This document shows, in pieces, positions 31,982 through 40,034 of a stretch of DNA of 64,000 bases. The notes below the pieces were generated by a model. The model was not told where the DNA came from, made no database searches, and was given only the letters and a program-made list of their open reading frames with translations. Numbering within the stretch: the first letter of the stretch is position 1; every line of letters begins with the position of its first letter. Location: contig JAFTXZ010000020.1 of the NCBI GenBank assembly GCA_017461385.1, forward strand, positions 1-64,000, given 5' to 3'. The DNA is from Clostridia bacterium (GTDB lineage Bacteria; Bacillota; Clostridia; Oscillospirales; CAG-272). The translations under genes were made by a program, and so were the position numbers.

Positions 31982-32494
31982 TTACTCAATAAGCTCTTTT
32001 CTTTCCTTTTCTCTTTTTGCACTAGCAATTTTGTGTGCTATAAATTCGACTAAATACACAAGACATTCAAATACAAAAAATACAATTAAATAAAGCCATG
32101 TGGGCACCTGTTGCATAGTTACCGTGTCTGGATTTATAAGATTTTTTGCCAAAAACACTCCACAAAGACTAATCGTTGCCCCTGCCGACCAAAAGGCAAA
32201 AAATGTGCAAAGAGAGAATATAAGCCTTAAACCAATTGTAAGAGAATAGTCAATAGAAAACTGCAAAAGACTTAGCGACCTGTTATTTCTGAAGTACGCA
32301 TAAAAAACGATAAATCTTACAGCTAAATCAAGAACTAAGAAAAAGACAACCTCCATTAGCTCCTGAACAAACGGATCCTCAAATAAAAATCTGGCAAGGA
32401 TAGCAAATGGAGCAGATAGAAAAAGTCCAATAACCAAAACATATACTTGAGTGAGCAGAAAATATAATCCTCCTGCTTTCCAGCTTAGCTTCAT
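31982..32494 (-). CDS. Four-pass membrane protein, unknown function
   Basis: A 170-residue protein with four hydrophobic segments (about residues 8-32, 44-68, 84-115 and 128-152) and a charged C-terminal tail (KREKERKELIE). The family is not recognised. GAGGTGATATT precedes the ATG. It is followed on the same strand by the metallopeptidase gene after 79 bases holding the SD-masking hairpin. The two may form a unit in which this protein is the membrane partner; that is only suggested by position. Confidence 0.65.
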   Translation of the reverse strand: MKLSWKAGGLYFLLTQVYVLVIGLFLSAPFAILARFLFEDPFVQELMEVVFFLVLDLAVRFIVFYAYFRNNRSLSLLQFSIDYSLTIGLRLIFSLCTFFAFWSAGATISLCGVFLAKNLINPDTVTMQQVPTWLYLIVFFVFECLVYLVEFIAHKIASAKREKERKELIE

Positions 32495-32540
32495 AATATC
32501 ACCTCAATAGTATTATAACATAAGCAAATTGCGAATGCAA

Positions 32541-32572
32541 TAAAAAACGCTTGGAGCAAACCACTCCAAGCG
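32541..32572 (-). terminator. rhaM terminator
   Basis: On the minus strand CGCTTGGAG-TGGTTTG-CTCCAAGCG followed by TTTTTTATT. Confidence 0.88.
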
Positions 32573-32577
32573 CATTC

Positions 32578-32895
32578 TTATTTGAATGAAAATACCTTTT
32601 TCAGCTGTGGCTGTGCGCCAGTTTCAGGGTCCATTTCCATTATAAGAATATCCTTCATATATTCGTTCCATTTATCAACAACAGGACTTTCTCTTTGAAC
32701 TCTCGTTGCATGCTCAATGCCGTATAGACACTCATAGTAGCCAAAAAGCTCGTTTCCCACGTTCCAAATGGTATAGTTGACAATTCCAGCCTCCTCAAGA
32801 ACCTTTTTCATTTCGTCCCAGATTGCATCATGCCTTTTTACGTATTCATCAAGAGCACCGTCCACAATCTTGCCCTTCCATGCATATTTTTCCAT
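32578..32895 (-). CDS. rhaM: L-rhamnose mutarotase
   Basis: A 105-residue mutarotase interconverting the alpha and beta anomers of L-rhamnose before isomerisation. The family signature is visible: YVKRHDAIWDEM (conserved H and W), NYTIWNVGNELFGYYE, and VVDKWNEYMKDIL. Length matches E. coli RhaM (104). It stands alone, about 16 kb from rhaD-fucO, and no rhaA or rhaB is present in the window. Its presence supports rhamnose use by this organism. Confidence 0.9.
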   Translation of the reverse strand: MEKYAWKGKIVDGALDEYVKRHDAIWDEMKKVLEEAGIVNYTIWNVGNELFGYYECLYGIEHATRVQRESPVVDKWNEYMKDILIMEMDPETGAQPQLKKVFSFK

Positions 32896-32969
32896 ATTAG
32901 CACCACCTTGTATTTTGTGAATTTTGTTCTAGGTAATTATACCATATCACAAAATACTTTTCAAGTTTA

Positions 32970-32998
32970 TTGAAAAATAAAAGAAATCATGCTACACT
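32970..32998 (+). promoter_or_regulatory. Promoter for DUF4886 gene
   Basis: TTGAAA, 17-bp spacer, TACACT with TG one base upstream. Confidence 0.65.
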
Positions 32999-33026
32999 GA
33001 AACAAAGAAGTATAAAGGAGCTTAAT

Positions 33027-33764
33027 ATGAAGGTCTTATCTATTGGAAATAGCTTTTCCATTGATGCACACGCATATTTGTATGCATTGGCAAAGCAAAG
33101 AAATATTGATTTAGAATTAGTTGATTTAGCAATTGGAGGCTGTAGCCTACAAAAGCATTGGGAAAACGTAGTAAATAACAGACTTGATTATTTACACGTT
33201 GTAAATGGTGAGGATTTCAAGGAGAAGGGTGCCTCCATTGAGGAAATTCTAAAGAGCGATAGCTTTGACGTAATCACCCTTCAGCAGGTAAGCCATCTTT
33301 CAGGTCAGTACGAAACATATCAGCCATATCTGAACGATTTAATCGCATACGTGCATAAGCATCAACCAAATGCTAAGCTATATTTGCATCGCACCTGGGC
33401 GTATGAAATTGATTCAACTCATAGCGAGTTCTATCGTTATGATTGTAATCAACAAAAAATGTACGAAGCAATCAAGGAAGCATCTCTTGTTGCTTGTAAG
33501 GAAACTGGACTAATACCAATTCCAGCAGGTAACGTTATCCAAGCGCTTCGTCAAAATATACCCAAATTCGACTACGCTAACGGGGGAGAATCTCTTTGCA
33601 TTGACGGCTTCCACATGTCCCACACCTATGGAAGATATGCCGTAGCACTTACTTGGCTTGCCACCTTGACAGGCAAAACTGTTGCACCTATGGATTTTAA
33701 GGGACTTGACTCGCAAATAATAGCAAGCATTTGCGAAATTGTAAATAAGATTGTATTTGAATAA
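33027..33764 (+). CDS. DUF4886 domain SGNH-like hydrolase
   Basis: A 245-residue cytoplasmic protein of the DUF4886 type. The opening VLSIGNSFSIDAHAYL carries the GNS(F)S block I nucleophile seen in SGNH hydrolases. Later blocks include ITLQQVSHLSG and the C-terminal DGFHMSHTYGRYAVALTW, which provides the catalytic D-x-x-H. Carbohydrate or acyl esterase activity is the likely class, but the substrate is not known. The ATG at 33027 has AAAGGAG upstream; the earlier in-frame codon lies in the promoter. Confidence 0.83.
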   Translation: MKVLSIGNSFSIDAHAYLYALAKQRNIDLELVDLAIGGCSLQKHWENVVNNRLDYLHVVNGEDFKEKGASIEEILKSDSFDVITLQQVSHLSGQYETYQPYLNDLIAYVHKHQPNAKLYLHRTWAYEIDSTHSEFYRYDCNQQKMYEAIKEASLVACKETGLIPIPAGNVIQALRQNIPKFDYANGGESLCIDGFHMSHTYGRYAVALTWLATLTGKTVAPMDFKGLDSQIIASICEIVNKIVFE

Positions 33765-33793
33765 AAAAAGGACACGAGCGTGTCCTTTTTTTA
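33763..33793. terminator. Bidirectional terminator
   Basis: AAAAAAAGGACACG pairs with CGTGTCCTTTTTTT, shared with the convergent oxidoreductase gene. Confidence 0.88.
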
Positions 33794-33807
33794 GCATAAT
33801 TATCTGA

Positions 33808-34971
33808 TTAAACCTCAGGAATATTAATCTCTATTTCCTTGCCAAGCTCAGCTGACTTGATAATACCGTCTATAATAGCTTGATTTATAATAATCTGCTC
33901 GCTTGGAACAGGGGACTTGCCACCTGTAATTATAGCATCAAGGAAGGAGCGTAGCTTTTCATAGAAAATATCGGGAGATGGAATGATAGGAATTTCAGTG
34001 CAAACCTGAGAACCTGCCATTTCGCTGTATACCTTCATAGGACCACCAACGGAGCCGTTCCAGCACTCTGTTGAAGGAATACGAAGCGAGCCCTTCTTGC
34101 CCATAATAATAGTATCACCTGGGGTATCAAGGTTCATAGCCCACGCAATACGGAAGTCGAGAATAATTCCGCCCTCAAGACGAATAAAGCCTGCTGCAAA
34201 ATCCTCAACACCAAATTTTTCTGAATACTCTGGGTGCCAAGGATAGGTTTTTGGGTCCTTACCGAAGAAATCGGACTTATAACCACTTACAGTAAGAGGC
34301 TTTGGATAACCGATAGCATTAAGCACCATATCAAGGGAATAACAGCCAATGTCACCCATAGCGCCAATTCCTGCAGTTTTATCCTCAATAAAGGTTGTTC
34401 CAAATGGTGTTGGAATACCACGTCTGCGTCCTCCGCCTGTCTGAATATAGTAAATCTCACCAAGCACGCCTGACTCGACGATTTCCTTAATTTTCTTCAT
34501 GTTTGGATCCATTCTAGGCTGGAATCCAATGGAAAGAAGCTTTCCGCTTTCCTTTTCGGCACGGCGCATTTCAACAGCCTCGTCAAGAGTTACGGACATA
34601 GGCTTTTCGCAAAGAACGTTAACACCCTTCTTTAAGGCATAAATTGTGCACTCTGCGTGTGTTCTGTTATATGTACAAATAGAAACTGCATCAAGGTCGC
34701 TCTCATTATCAAGAAGCTCCTTGTGAGAAAGGTAGCATCTTGCACCTGTAATTTCCCATTTTTTAGCAAACTTTTCAGCCTTACCAGGCACAAGGTCAGC
34801 AAGTGCAACAATTTCAACGTCGCTCATTTCCTTATACTTGCTTGCGTGTGCATCAGCAATCCAACCTGTACCGATAATCGCAACCTTAAGCTTTTTCTTA
34901 GATTCAATCTTTTCCTTTTGAGGAGCATTCTTGTATTCATTCATAATGCTCATACTATCATTTTTAGCCAT
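33808..34971 (-). CDS. Gfo/Idh/MocA family NAD(P)-dependent oxidoreductase
   Basis: A 387-residue sugar or inositol dehydrogenase-type enzyme. A Rossmann motif (VAIIGTGWIADAH) lies after a 27-residue charged N-terminus. It is followed by the family's EKPMSVTLDEA with the catalytic lysine, then GAMGDIGCYSLDMVL with the usual second-domain aspartate and histidine-like positions. Members oxidise or reduce hydroxyls of sugars and cyclitols; the substrate here is unknown. It is a single gene. GGAGG lies upstream of the ATG. Confidence 0.88.
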   Translation of the reverse strand: MAKNDSMSIMNEYKNAPQKEKIESKKKLKVAIIGTGWIADAHASKYKEMSDVEIVALADLVPGKAEKFAKKWEITGARCYLSHKELLDNESDLDAVSICTYNRTHAECTIYALKKGVNVLCEKPMSVTLDEAVEMRRAEKESGKLLSIGFQPRMDPNMKKIKEIVESGVLGEIYYIQTGGGRRRGIPTPFGTTFIEDKTAGIGAMGDIGCYSLDMVLNAIGYPKPLTVSGYKSDFFGKDPKTYPWHPEYSEKFGVEDFAAGFIRLEGGIILDFRIAWAMNLDTPGDTIIMGKKGSLRIPSTECWNGSVGGPMKVYSEMAGSQVCTEIPIIPSPDIFYEKLRSFLDAIITGGKSPVPSEQIIINQAIIDGIIKSAELGKEIEINIPEV

Positions 34972-35087
34972 AATAAACCTCCAAACAAATATTTTATAGC
35001 TACAATCATTTTAACACTGTTAAAATACGAATGTCAATACATTACCAAAGATTTTTCCATCCAAATATAACTCGGTACAAACATTAT

Positions 35088-35231
35088 CTGGGATGGAGGC
35101 TTTTTGCCGAGGCAAAAAGAGCTTCGGCGAGTTCCTGACAAGCGAGCTTGTCGACAACTCTTGCCTCGCTTGCGCACCACATTTATTTTCGCCAAAACGA
35201 AAATAAAAATGGTTCGAACACGCCATCCTAG
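35088..35231. repeat. MITE-like element of ~144 bp with hairpins
   Basis: Short imperfect terminal inverted repeats (CTGGGATGG at 35088-35096, CCATCCTAG at 35223-35231) enclose several perfect hairpins: TTTTTGCC-GA-GGCAAAAA, GAGTT..GACAAGC-GA-GCTTGTC..AACTC and ATTTTCG-CCAAAA-CGAAAAT. The right end (ATGGTTCGAAC..CCATCC.AGCCA) resembles the 3' end of the neighbouring tRNA-Gln, but in opposite orientation. No transposase is encoded; the frames crossing it are artefacts. Confidence 0.6.
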
Positions 35232-35235
35232 CCAA

Positions 35236-35279
35236 AAAAGAGAAAGACCTAACCCCGATGGTTCGGATTAGGTCTTTCT
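35236..35279 (-). terminator. tRNA-Gln terminator
   Basis: On the minus strand AAGAAAGACCTAA pairs with TTAGGTCTTTCT, followed by CTTTTTT. Confidence 0.85.
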
Positions 35280-35355
35280 TGGCTGGGATGGATGGGTTCG
35301 AACCATCGAAATGCCAGAGTCAAAGTCTGGTGCCTTACCGCTTGGCTACATCCCA
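35280..35355 (-). tRNA. tRNA-Gln (anticodon UUG)
   Basis: Cloverleaf on the minus strand: acceptor TGGGATG/CATCCCA, D-arm with AAGCGGTAAGGC, anticodon arm CCAGA-CTTTGAC-TCTGG giving anticodon TTG, and T-arm CGATG-GTTCGAA-CCCATC. The discriminator is G and the 3' CCA is encoded. U1 in the acceptor and anticodon UUG identify glutamine. It has its own promoter and terminator and is not part of a tRNA cluster. Confidence 0.95.
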
Positions 35356-35368
35356 ATATTGCTTAAGT

Positions 35369-35397
35369 ATTCTATCACACTTTATTCGGCTTGTCAA
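35369..35397 (-). promoter_or_regulatory. tRNA-Gln promoter
   Basis: On the minus strand TTGACA, 17-bp spacer, TAGAAT, starting about 7-14 bases before the tRNA. Confidence 0.8.
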
Positions 35398-35429
35398 TAC
35401 TTATTGTCAAAAAACTTTTTCTATATATT

Positions 35430-35464
35430 ATTAAAAGCAGGACTACGCTTGTAGCCCTGCTTGC
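35430..35464 (-). terminator. mscL terminator
   Basis: On the minus strand GCAGGGCTACAAG pairs with CGTAGTCCTGC, followed by TTTTAATAA. Confidence 0.75.
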
Positions 35465-35465
35465 T

Positions 35466-36056
35466 TTATTTTTTTACAGAGTCGCGAATTTCCTGAAGCA
35501 GAGCAGTTTGCTCCTTGAAAAAGGCAAGCTGTGCATCGTCCTTTTCCTTTTGAAGTCGCTCTTGCTCATTTTTGCGCTCCTCCTCGGCTTTCTTTTCAGC
35601 CTCAAGCCTTTGCTTTTCTTCCTCGTTCTTTTTCTTTTTTTCTTCCTCTGCCTTGCGCCTTTCCTTGGCAACCTCTGGGTTTAACTCCTCATAAATGCGC
35701 TTGCCTTCGTCCTCTAAATGAGCTCTTAGCCTTGTGTATAGTCTGACAATAATAAACACAGTGAGGGCAATTATTAAAAAATCAATAACCGTTTGAAGAA
35801 AAATTCCAAAGGTAAAGGCAACCTCTGCCTCCACTACAACACCGTCCTGTATAACAGCCTCTTTAACCACGTATTTCCATTCCTCGAGGCTGAAATCACC
35901 AATTAGAATACTGATAAGAGGGTTGATAAAGCTATCGACAAGCTGAGAAACAATCTTGTTAAAGGCAGCACCAACAACTAAAGCAACAGCTAAATCTACA
36001 ACGTTTCCACGAGAGACAAATTTCTTAAAATCGTCCCAAAATTTCTTTTTCTGCAT
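35466..36056 (-). CDS. mscL: Large-conductance mechanosensitive channel MscL, extended
   Basis: Pore protein that releases solutes on osmotic downshock. The N-terminal amphipathic helix (FWDDFKKFVSRGNV), the first pore helix (VVDLAVALVVGAAFNKIVSQL) and the second membrane helix (IDFLIIALTVFIIVRLY) are all typical. The C-terminal end TALLQEIRDSVKK is the usual MscL tail. Between membrane helix 2 and this tail lies an extra stretch of about 60 charged residues, rich in E, K and R, probably one long coiled coil. This makes the protein 196 residues instead of the usual 130-150. Confidence 0.93.
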   Translation of the reverse strand: MQKKKFWDDFKKFVSRGNVVDLAVALVVGAAFNKIVSQLVDSFINPLISILIGDFSLEEWKYVVKEAVIQDGVVVEAEVAFTFGIFLQTVIDFLIIALTVFIIVRLYTRLRAHLEDEGKRIYEELNPEVAKERRKAEEEKKKKNEEEKQRLEAEKKAEEERKNEQERLQKEKDDAQLAFFKEQTALLQEIRDSVKK

Positions 36057-36074
36057 AACAAAGCTCCTTTTTTA

Positions 36075-37340
36075 TTAAGCCTTCTTTTTCTTAACCATAA
36101 AAATACTTACGTATATAATACATACACAGGTAAGCACAAGGGCAATAGCCGAGGTTACCTGAGGTGCATAAAGGTTCAAGCCTAAGAACATATTACCACT
36201 AGCTTCAATGTGTGAAACAAGTGGACTAATAGCAGTAGTAGTTAAAAATCCAACTAATCCTGAAATGGCTAGTGAAATAGCAAGTGCATCGCGACGCTTG
36301 TCCACGCTCACGTAATCAAAGCAAAGATTTGTAAGCGCATTGTTGATTCCAGCCATAGCAATCGCGTAGAATACGTAATGAATTGTATAGACAACCCAGC
36401 CGTTTGATGGAGTGCAAAAGACGTTGAGTAAAAAGCCAACGCCTGCAATTGCAAAGCAAATCCTAATCATGTTAGCAAATGAATACTTGTCGGCGTAAGC
36501 ACCCCAAACGTAGGAAAAGCTTGCTCTTGCCACTGCATAAATGGCACTGGAGATTGAAACGAACCACATAGGGAAGCCAAGACCATTTTCAGTGTCAATT
36601 TGATATGCCCCATAGAAAGGAGTTGTGGAATATGACGCAATATACCAAAGAGAAAAGACTATTGTAACCTTAATAACGTTTTTGTCCTTCAAAACGGAAA
36701 AAATGCTACCCAGTGTCTTGCTTTCTTGTTCGGTTGGCTCCTTTTCCACGGTGAAAATCATCAAAAACGTATGGAAAACAGTTAACAAAAGCATTCCAAT
36801 TGCAATGATGATAAAAGCAGTGCGTAGGTCATTTTGTTCCTTGAAGTAGTCAATAACACCACTCATACCGAAGGTAAAGGCAACACCTGTTATTAAGGAA
36901 ACAATCTCCTTAGTAGCAGTAAATCGACCACGCTTTTTATCATCAACTAAGGACATAAGCCAGTTGATTTTTGCTGGATGGGCTATATTGTAAAACAAAT
37001 AGGCAACTAAAATAGCAGAGATGAAAAATCCTCCCTTGATACTCATATCGCCGTCTAAAAGAGGGATAACGTATAAAAGAGTAAAAAGTAGCTGATTAGC
37101 AACGCTTAGTACAATTATGGATTTCTTAGCTCTGCCCTTAAAAACGAACAGAGCAATCAGCTGAAAAACACAGCCAAGAGATATAAACGAGGAAATGATT
37201 CCTGTTGTAGCAGTGTCAAAGCCCAGATATTCAGTCAGAGTTGCAAGGAAAGTACCTGCTACGAGAATTGAAACAAAATATTCAACTGATGCTTCAATTG
37301 TATAAAGGACACGTCCTCTTTTCAAAAGCTTTTCGTCCAT
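36075..37340 (-). CDS. MFS transporter, possibly for a B6 vitamer
   Basis: A 421-residue major facilitator protein with about twelve membrane segments and a central cytoplasmic loop near residues 195-215 (VEKEPTEQESKT). Typical loop motifs are weak, so the substrate cannot be read from sequence. Its start directly follows the stop of the pyridoxal kinase gene with no spacer, and both share one promoter. Transport of pyridoxal, pyridoxine or pyridoxamine, trapped by phosphorylation, is therefore a reasonable inference, not a demonstrated fact. Confidence 0.8.
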   Translation of the reverse strand: MDEKLLKRGRVLYTIEASVEYFVSILVAGTFLATLTEYLGFDTATTGIISSFISLGCVFQLIALFVFKGRAKKSIIVLSVANQLLFTLLYVIPLLDGDMSIKGGFFISAILVAYLFYNIAHPAKINWLMSLVDDKKRGRFTATKEIVSLITGVAFTFGMSGVIDYFKEQNDLRTAFIIIAIGMLLLTVFHTFLMIFTVEKEPTEQESKTLGSIFSVLKDKNVIKVTIVFSLWYIASYSTTPFYGAYQIDTENGLGFPMWFVSISSAIYAVARASFSYVWGAYADKYSFANMIRICFAIAGVGFLLNVFCTPSNGWVVYTIHYVFYAIAMAGINNALTNLCFDYVSVDKRRDALAISLAISGLVGFLTTTAISPLVSHIEASGNMFLGLNLYAPQVTSAIALVLTCVCIIYVSIFMVKKKKA

Positions 37341-38177
37341 TTAGTCTTTAATCATATCAATAAGCTGTGGAATACAGCTTTCAAATTTTGTTCCGTAAGG
37401 ATGAGATTCCTTATCAGGAAGTGTTTCCTTAATGGTGGCAACTGTAAAGTCAACGGCAATTCTAAGCGCACGCTTAACATCATAGCCTTTTGTCAATGCA
37501 CCTGCGAAAACGCTTGCAAAGGTATCACCAGTGCCGTGAAACGAAGCGTCAATGTATCCTTGCTTGTAGAAGTAATATTCACCACTCTCGCTATCATAAA
37601 AATAAGCACCCTGTGTCGTTTTTTCAAAGGAAATTCCTGTCAAAACAGCTTTTTTTGCACCTAAATTGCAAAGCTTCTTAAGCATATCTCTTATGTAATC
37701 CTCGTCATATTCCTCTGTGTATGGCACGTCAAGCAAAAACGATGCCTCGGTAATGTTAGGCACAATGATATCGGCAATTTGACAAAGCCTTTTCATTTGT
37801 GCAGGGAAGTCAGAATCAAAGCCAGCGTATAGCTTGCCCTTGTCAGCCATGGCAGGGTCTACAAATACAAGAGTATTTTCACCTCTAAAACTATTTATAA
37901 AATCAATGGTGTAATTGATTTGCTTTTCATTTCCAAGATATCCTGTGTAAATTGCATCAAATCCAATGTTATAGCTGAGCCAATGGTCTTTAATTTTTGG
38001 AATGTCATCACTTAAGTCTCTGAATGTAAAATTGGTGAAGCCTCCAGTGTGGGTAGAAAGAATAGAGGTAGGCAAAATGGCACACTCTATGCCCATAGCG
38101 GAAACCAATGGTAAAGCAACTGTGATTGAGCATTTTCCAAAGCAGGAAATGTCTTGAATTGTAACGATTCTTTTCAT
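37341..38177 (-). CDS. pdxY: Pyridoxal/pyridoxamine kinase
   Basis: A 278-residue ribokinase-superfamily enzyme phosphorylating B6 vitamers in the salvage of pyridoxal phosphate. Family features are the N-terminal IQDISCFGKCSITVALP, then STHTGGF, the nucleotide-binding NITEASFLL, and the anion hole with the catalytic base in FHGTGDTFASVFAGAL. PdxK and PdxY cannot be separated here, so the symbol is tentative. GAGGTGATATT precedes the ATG. It is first in an operon with the MFS gene, transcribed divergently from dapA. Confidence 0.88.
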   Translation of the reverse strand: MKRIVTIQDISCFGKCSITVALPLVSAMGIECAILPTSILSTHTGGFTNFTFRDLSDDIPKIKDHWLSYNIGFDAIYTGYLGNEKQINYTIDFINSFRGENTLVFVDPAMADKGKLYAGFDSDFPAQMKRLCQIADIIVPNITEASFLLDVPYTEEYDEDYIRDMLKKLCNLGAKKAVLTGISFEKTTQGAYFYDSESGEYYFYKQGYIDASFHGTGDTFASVFAGALTKGYDVKRALRIAVDFTVATIKETLPDKESHPYGTKFESCIPQLIDMIKD

Positions 38178-38207
38178 AATATCACCTCAATATTTAAGAT
38201 ACTTACG

Positions 38208-38236
38208 ATTATACAAGCAAGATTTTGGTTTGTCAA
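38208..38236 (-). promoter_or_regulatory. Promoter of pyridoxal kinase-MFS operon
   Basis: On the minus strand TTGACA, 17-bp spacer, TATAAT, both consensus. Confidence 0.85.
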
Positions 38237-38276
38237 CACTGAATGTAAAAAAAATCGACTCAAATTTATATTATTC

Positions 38277-38305
38277 TTGACACGTGCGAAAAATACTGTT
38301 ATAAT
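38277..38305 (+). promoter_or_regulatory. Promoter of dapA-dapB-lysA
   Basis: TTGACA at 38277-38282, 17-bp spacer, TATAAT at 38300-38305. The leader is only about 45 nt, too short for a lysine riboswitch. Confidence 0.85.
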
Positions 38306-38355
38306 GTGTGTATCAATTTAGCAAACTAAAATTTATATATATCGAGGTGCACATT

Positions 38356-39246
38356 ATGAAAAAGACATTGTTTGAGGGTGTTGCAACAGCTCTTATCACT
38401 CCAATGAACGCAGACGGAAGCGTAGATTACGAGGCTTTAGATAGACTTGTTGACTGGCAGATAAAGGAGGGCGTAAGCGCTCTTGTTGCTTGTGGAACAA
38501 CAGGCGAGGCTTCAACTCTAACCGATGAGGAGCATAGAGAGGTTATTGCCCGTGTGGTTAAGAAGGCTAACAAGCGTGTTCCTGTAATCGCAGGAACAGG
38601 AAGTAATGACCTAGATTATGCACTTTCATTAACAAAATATGCTTGTGAGGCAGGCGCAGACGCGGTTTTGACAGTTACTCCTTATTATAATAAAGCGACT
38701 CAAGCAGGACTTATCCAAATGTTCACAAGGCTTGCTGATGAAAGCTCTGTTCCTGTTATTCTTTACAACGTTCCATCAAGAACAGGCGTAAATATTGAGC
38801 CTGCAACCTACAAGGCTCTTGCTGACCATAAGAATATTATTGCTATAAAGGAAGCAAATGGAAACATCAGCAAAATTGTTGAGACTATGTCTTATGTTAA
38901 CGAAAAGCTGGATATGTACAGTGGTAACGACGACCAAATCGTTCCAATTATGTCTCTTGGCGGAAAGGGTGTTATTTCTGTTGTATCTAACATTCTCCCA
39001 AGAAAGACCTCTGAGCTTTGCGCTAAGTATCTCTCTGGCGACGTTGAGGGTGCAGCAAAGCTACAATTCGACCTACACGCAGTAATTGACAGCCTATTTT
39101 CCGAGGTTAACCCAATCCCAGTTAAGGCTGCTATGGCAAAAATGGGCTTCGGCACAAATACCCTTCGTCTACCACTTACACCAATGAGTGAAGCAAAGTA
39201 TGAGGTGCTTTTGAAGCTTATGAGAGAGCAGGGACTTGACGTATGA
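38356..39246 (+). CDS. dapA: 4-hydroxy-tetrahydrodipicolinate synthase
   Basis: First enzyme of the lysine/diaminopimelate branch, condensing pyruvate with aspartate semialdehyde. The 296-residue protein has GVATALITPMN at the start, the pyruvate-binding CGTTGEASTLTDEEH, the catalytic tyrosine in VILYNVPSRTG and the Schiff-base lysine in IIAIKEANG. The ATG at 38356 is preceded by GAGGTG; the earlier in-frame ATG overlaps the transcription start. Its stop overlaps dapB by four bases. Confidence 0.96.
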   Translation: MKKTLFEGVATALITPMNADGSVDYEALDRLVDWQIKEGVSALVACGTTGEASTLTDEEHREVIARVVKKANKRVPVIAGTGSNDLDYALSLTKYACEAGADAVLTVTPYYNKATQAGLIQMFTRLADESSVPVILYNVPSRTGVNIEPATYKALADHKNIIAIKEANGNISKIVETMSYVNEKLDMYSGNDDQIVPIMSLGGKGVISVVSNILPRKTSELCAKYLSGDVEGAAKLQFDLHAVIDSLFSEVNPIPVKAAMAKMGFGTNTLRLPLTPMSEAKYEVLLKLMREQGLDV

Positions 39247-39992
39247 TAAGGGTATTGGTACACGGCTCTAATGGAAAAATGGGTGGCCACGTAATCAATC
39301 AACTTAAAAAAACAGAGGGAATGTGCCTTATGTGTGGTGTTGACCACGTAACGACAGGCAAGGAGGATTACCCCTATTTTGATAGCTTTGACAAGGTTAC
39401 AGAGGTGCCTGACGTTATTATTGATTTTTCATTCCATACTCTTGTAAAGGGCGTGCTTGAGTATGCAATTAAGGTTCAAAGACCGGTTGTAATTGCTACC
39501 ACAGCTCTTGACGACGATGATAAATCAATGGTTGCAAGGGCAACTCAGAAAATCCCGGTTTTCCTAGCGGCAAATATGTCCTTTGGAATTGCCTTGCTTT
39601 GCGATTTTGCAAAAAAAGCAGCAGAGGCTTTTCCAGATGCAGATATAGAAATTGTTGAGGCACACCATAACAGAAAGATAGATGCCCCAAGTGGCACTGC
39701 AATTATGCTTGCCAATTCAATCAAGGAGGCTCGCCCAGAGGCTGAATATGTTTTTGGCAGAGGTGGCGAGGCAAAAAGAACAAAGAACGAAATTGGTATT
39801 CACGCATTGAGAATGGCAAATATTGTTGGTGAGCACGAGGTTTATATAACGACTGACTCGCAACAGCTTGTTTTGCGACACAATGCATACGACCGTTCCT
39901 TGTTTGCTGACGGTGCAATAAAGGCTGCTCGTTTTCTTGCAGGACAGGAAAAGGGACTTTATTCAATGCACGATATGTTCAAAACAAAATAA
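39243..39992 (+). CDS. dapB: 4-hydroxy-tetrahydrodipicolinate reductase
   Basis: NAD(P)H-dependent second enzyme of the branch, 249 residues. The nucleotide motif VHGSNGKMGGHV lies at the N-terminus (usual form GxxGxxG). The catalytic histidine and lysine are in EAHHNRKIDAPSGTA, the full family signature. Translation is coupled to dapA through an ATGA overlap. lysA follows after 42 bases. Confidence 0.96.
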   Translation: MIRVLVHGSNGKMGGHVINQLKKTEGMCLMCGVDHVTTGKEDYPYFDSFDKVTEVPDVIIDFSFHTLVKGVLEYAIKVQRPVVIATTALDDDDKSMVARATQKIPVFLAANMSFGIALLCDFAKKAAEAFPDADIEIVEAHHNRKIDAPSGTAIMLANSIKEARPEAEYVFGRGGEAKRTKNEIGIHALRMANIVGEHEVYITTDSQQLVLRHNAYDRSLFADGAIKAARFLAGQEKGLYSMHDMFKTK

Positions 39993-40034
39993 GGACAAGC
40001 TATATGCTTAGATACTTAGAGAAAGGAGATACTT

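Noticed and set aside
35020..35235. Open frame on the minus strand across the MITE-like element
   Set aside because: It has no ribosome binding site, crosses the inverted repeats and hairpins, and its composition is that of structured non-coding DNA.
38306..38355. Lysine riboswitch upstream of dapA
   Set aside because: The leader is only about 45 nt and has no L-box sequence.
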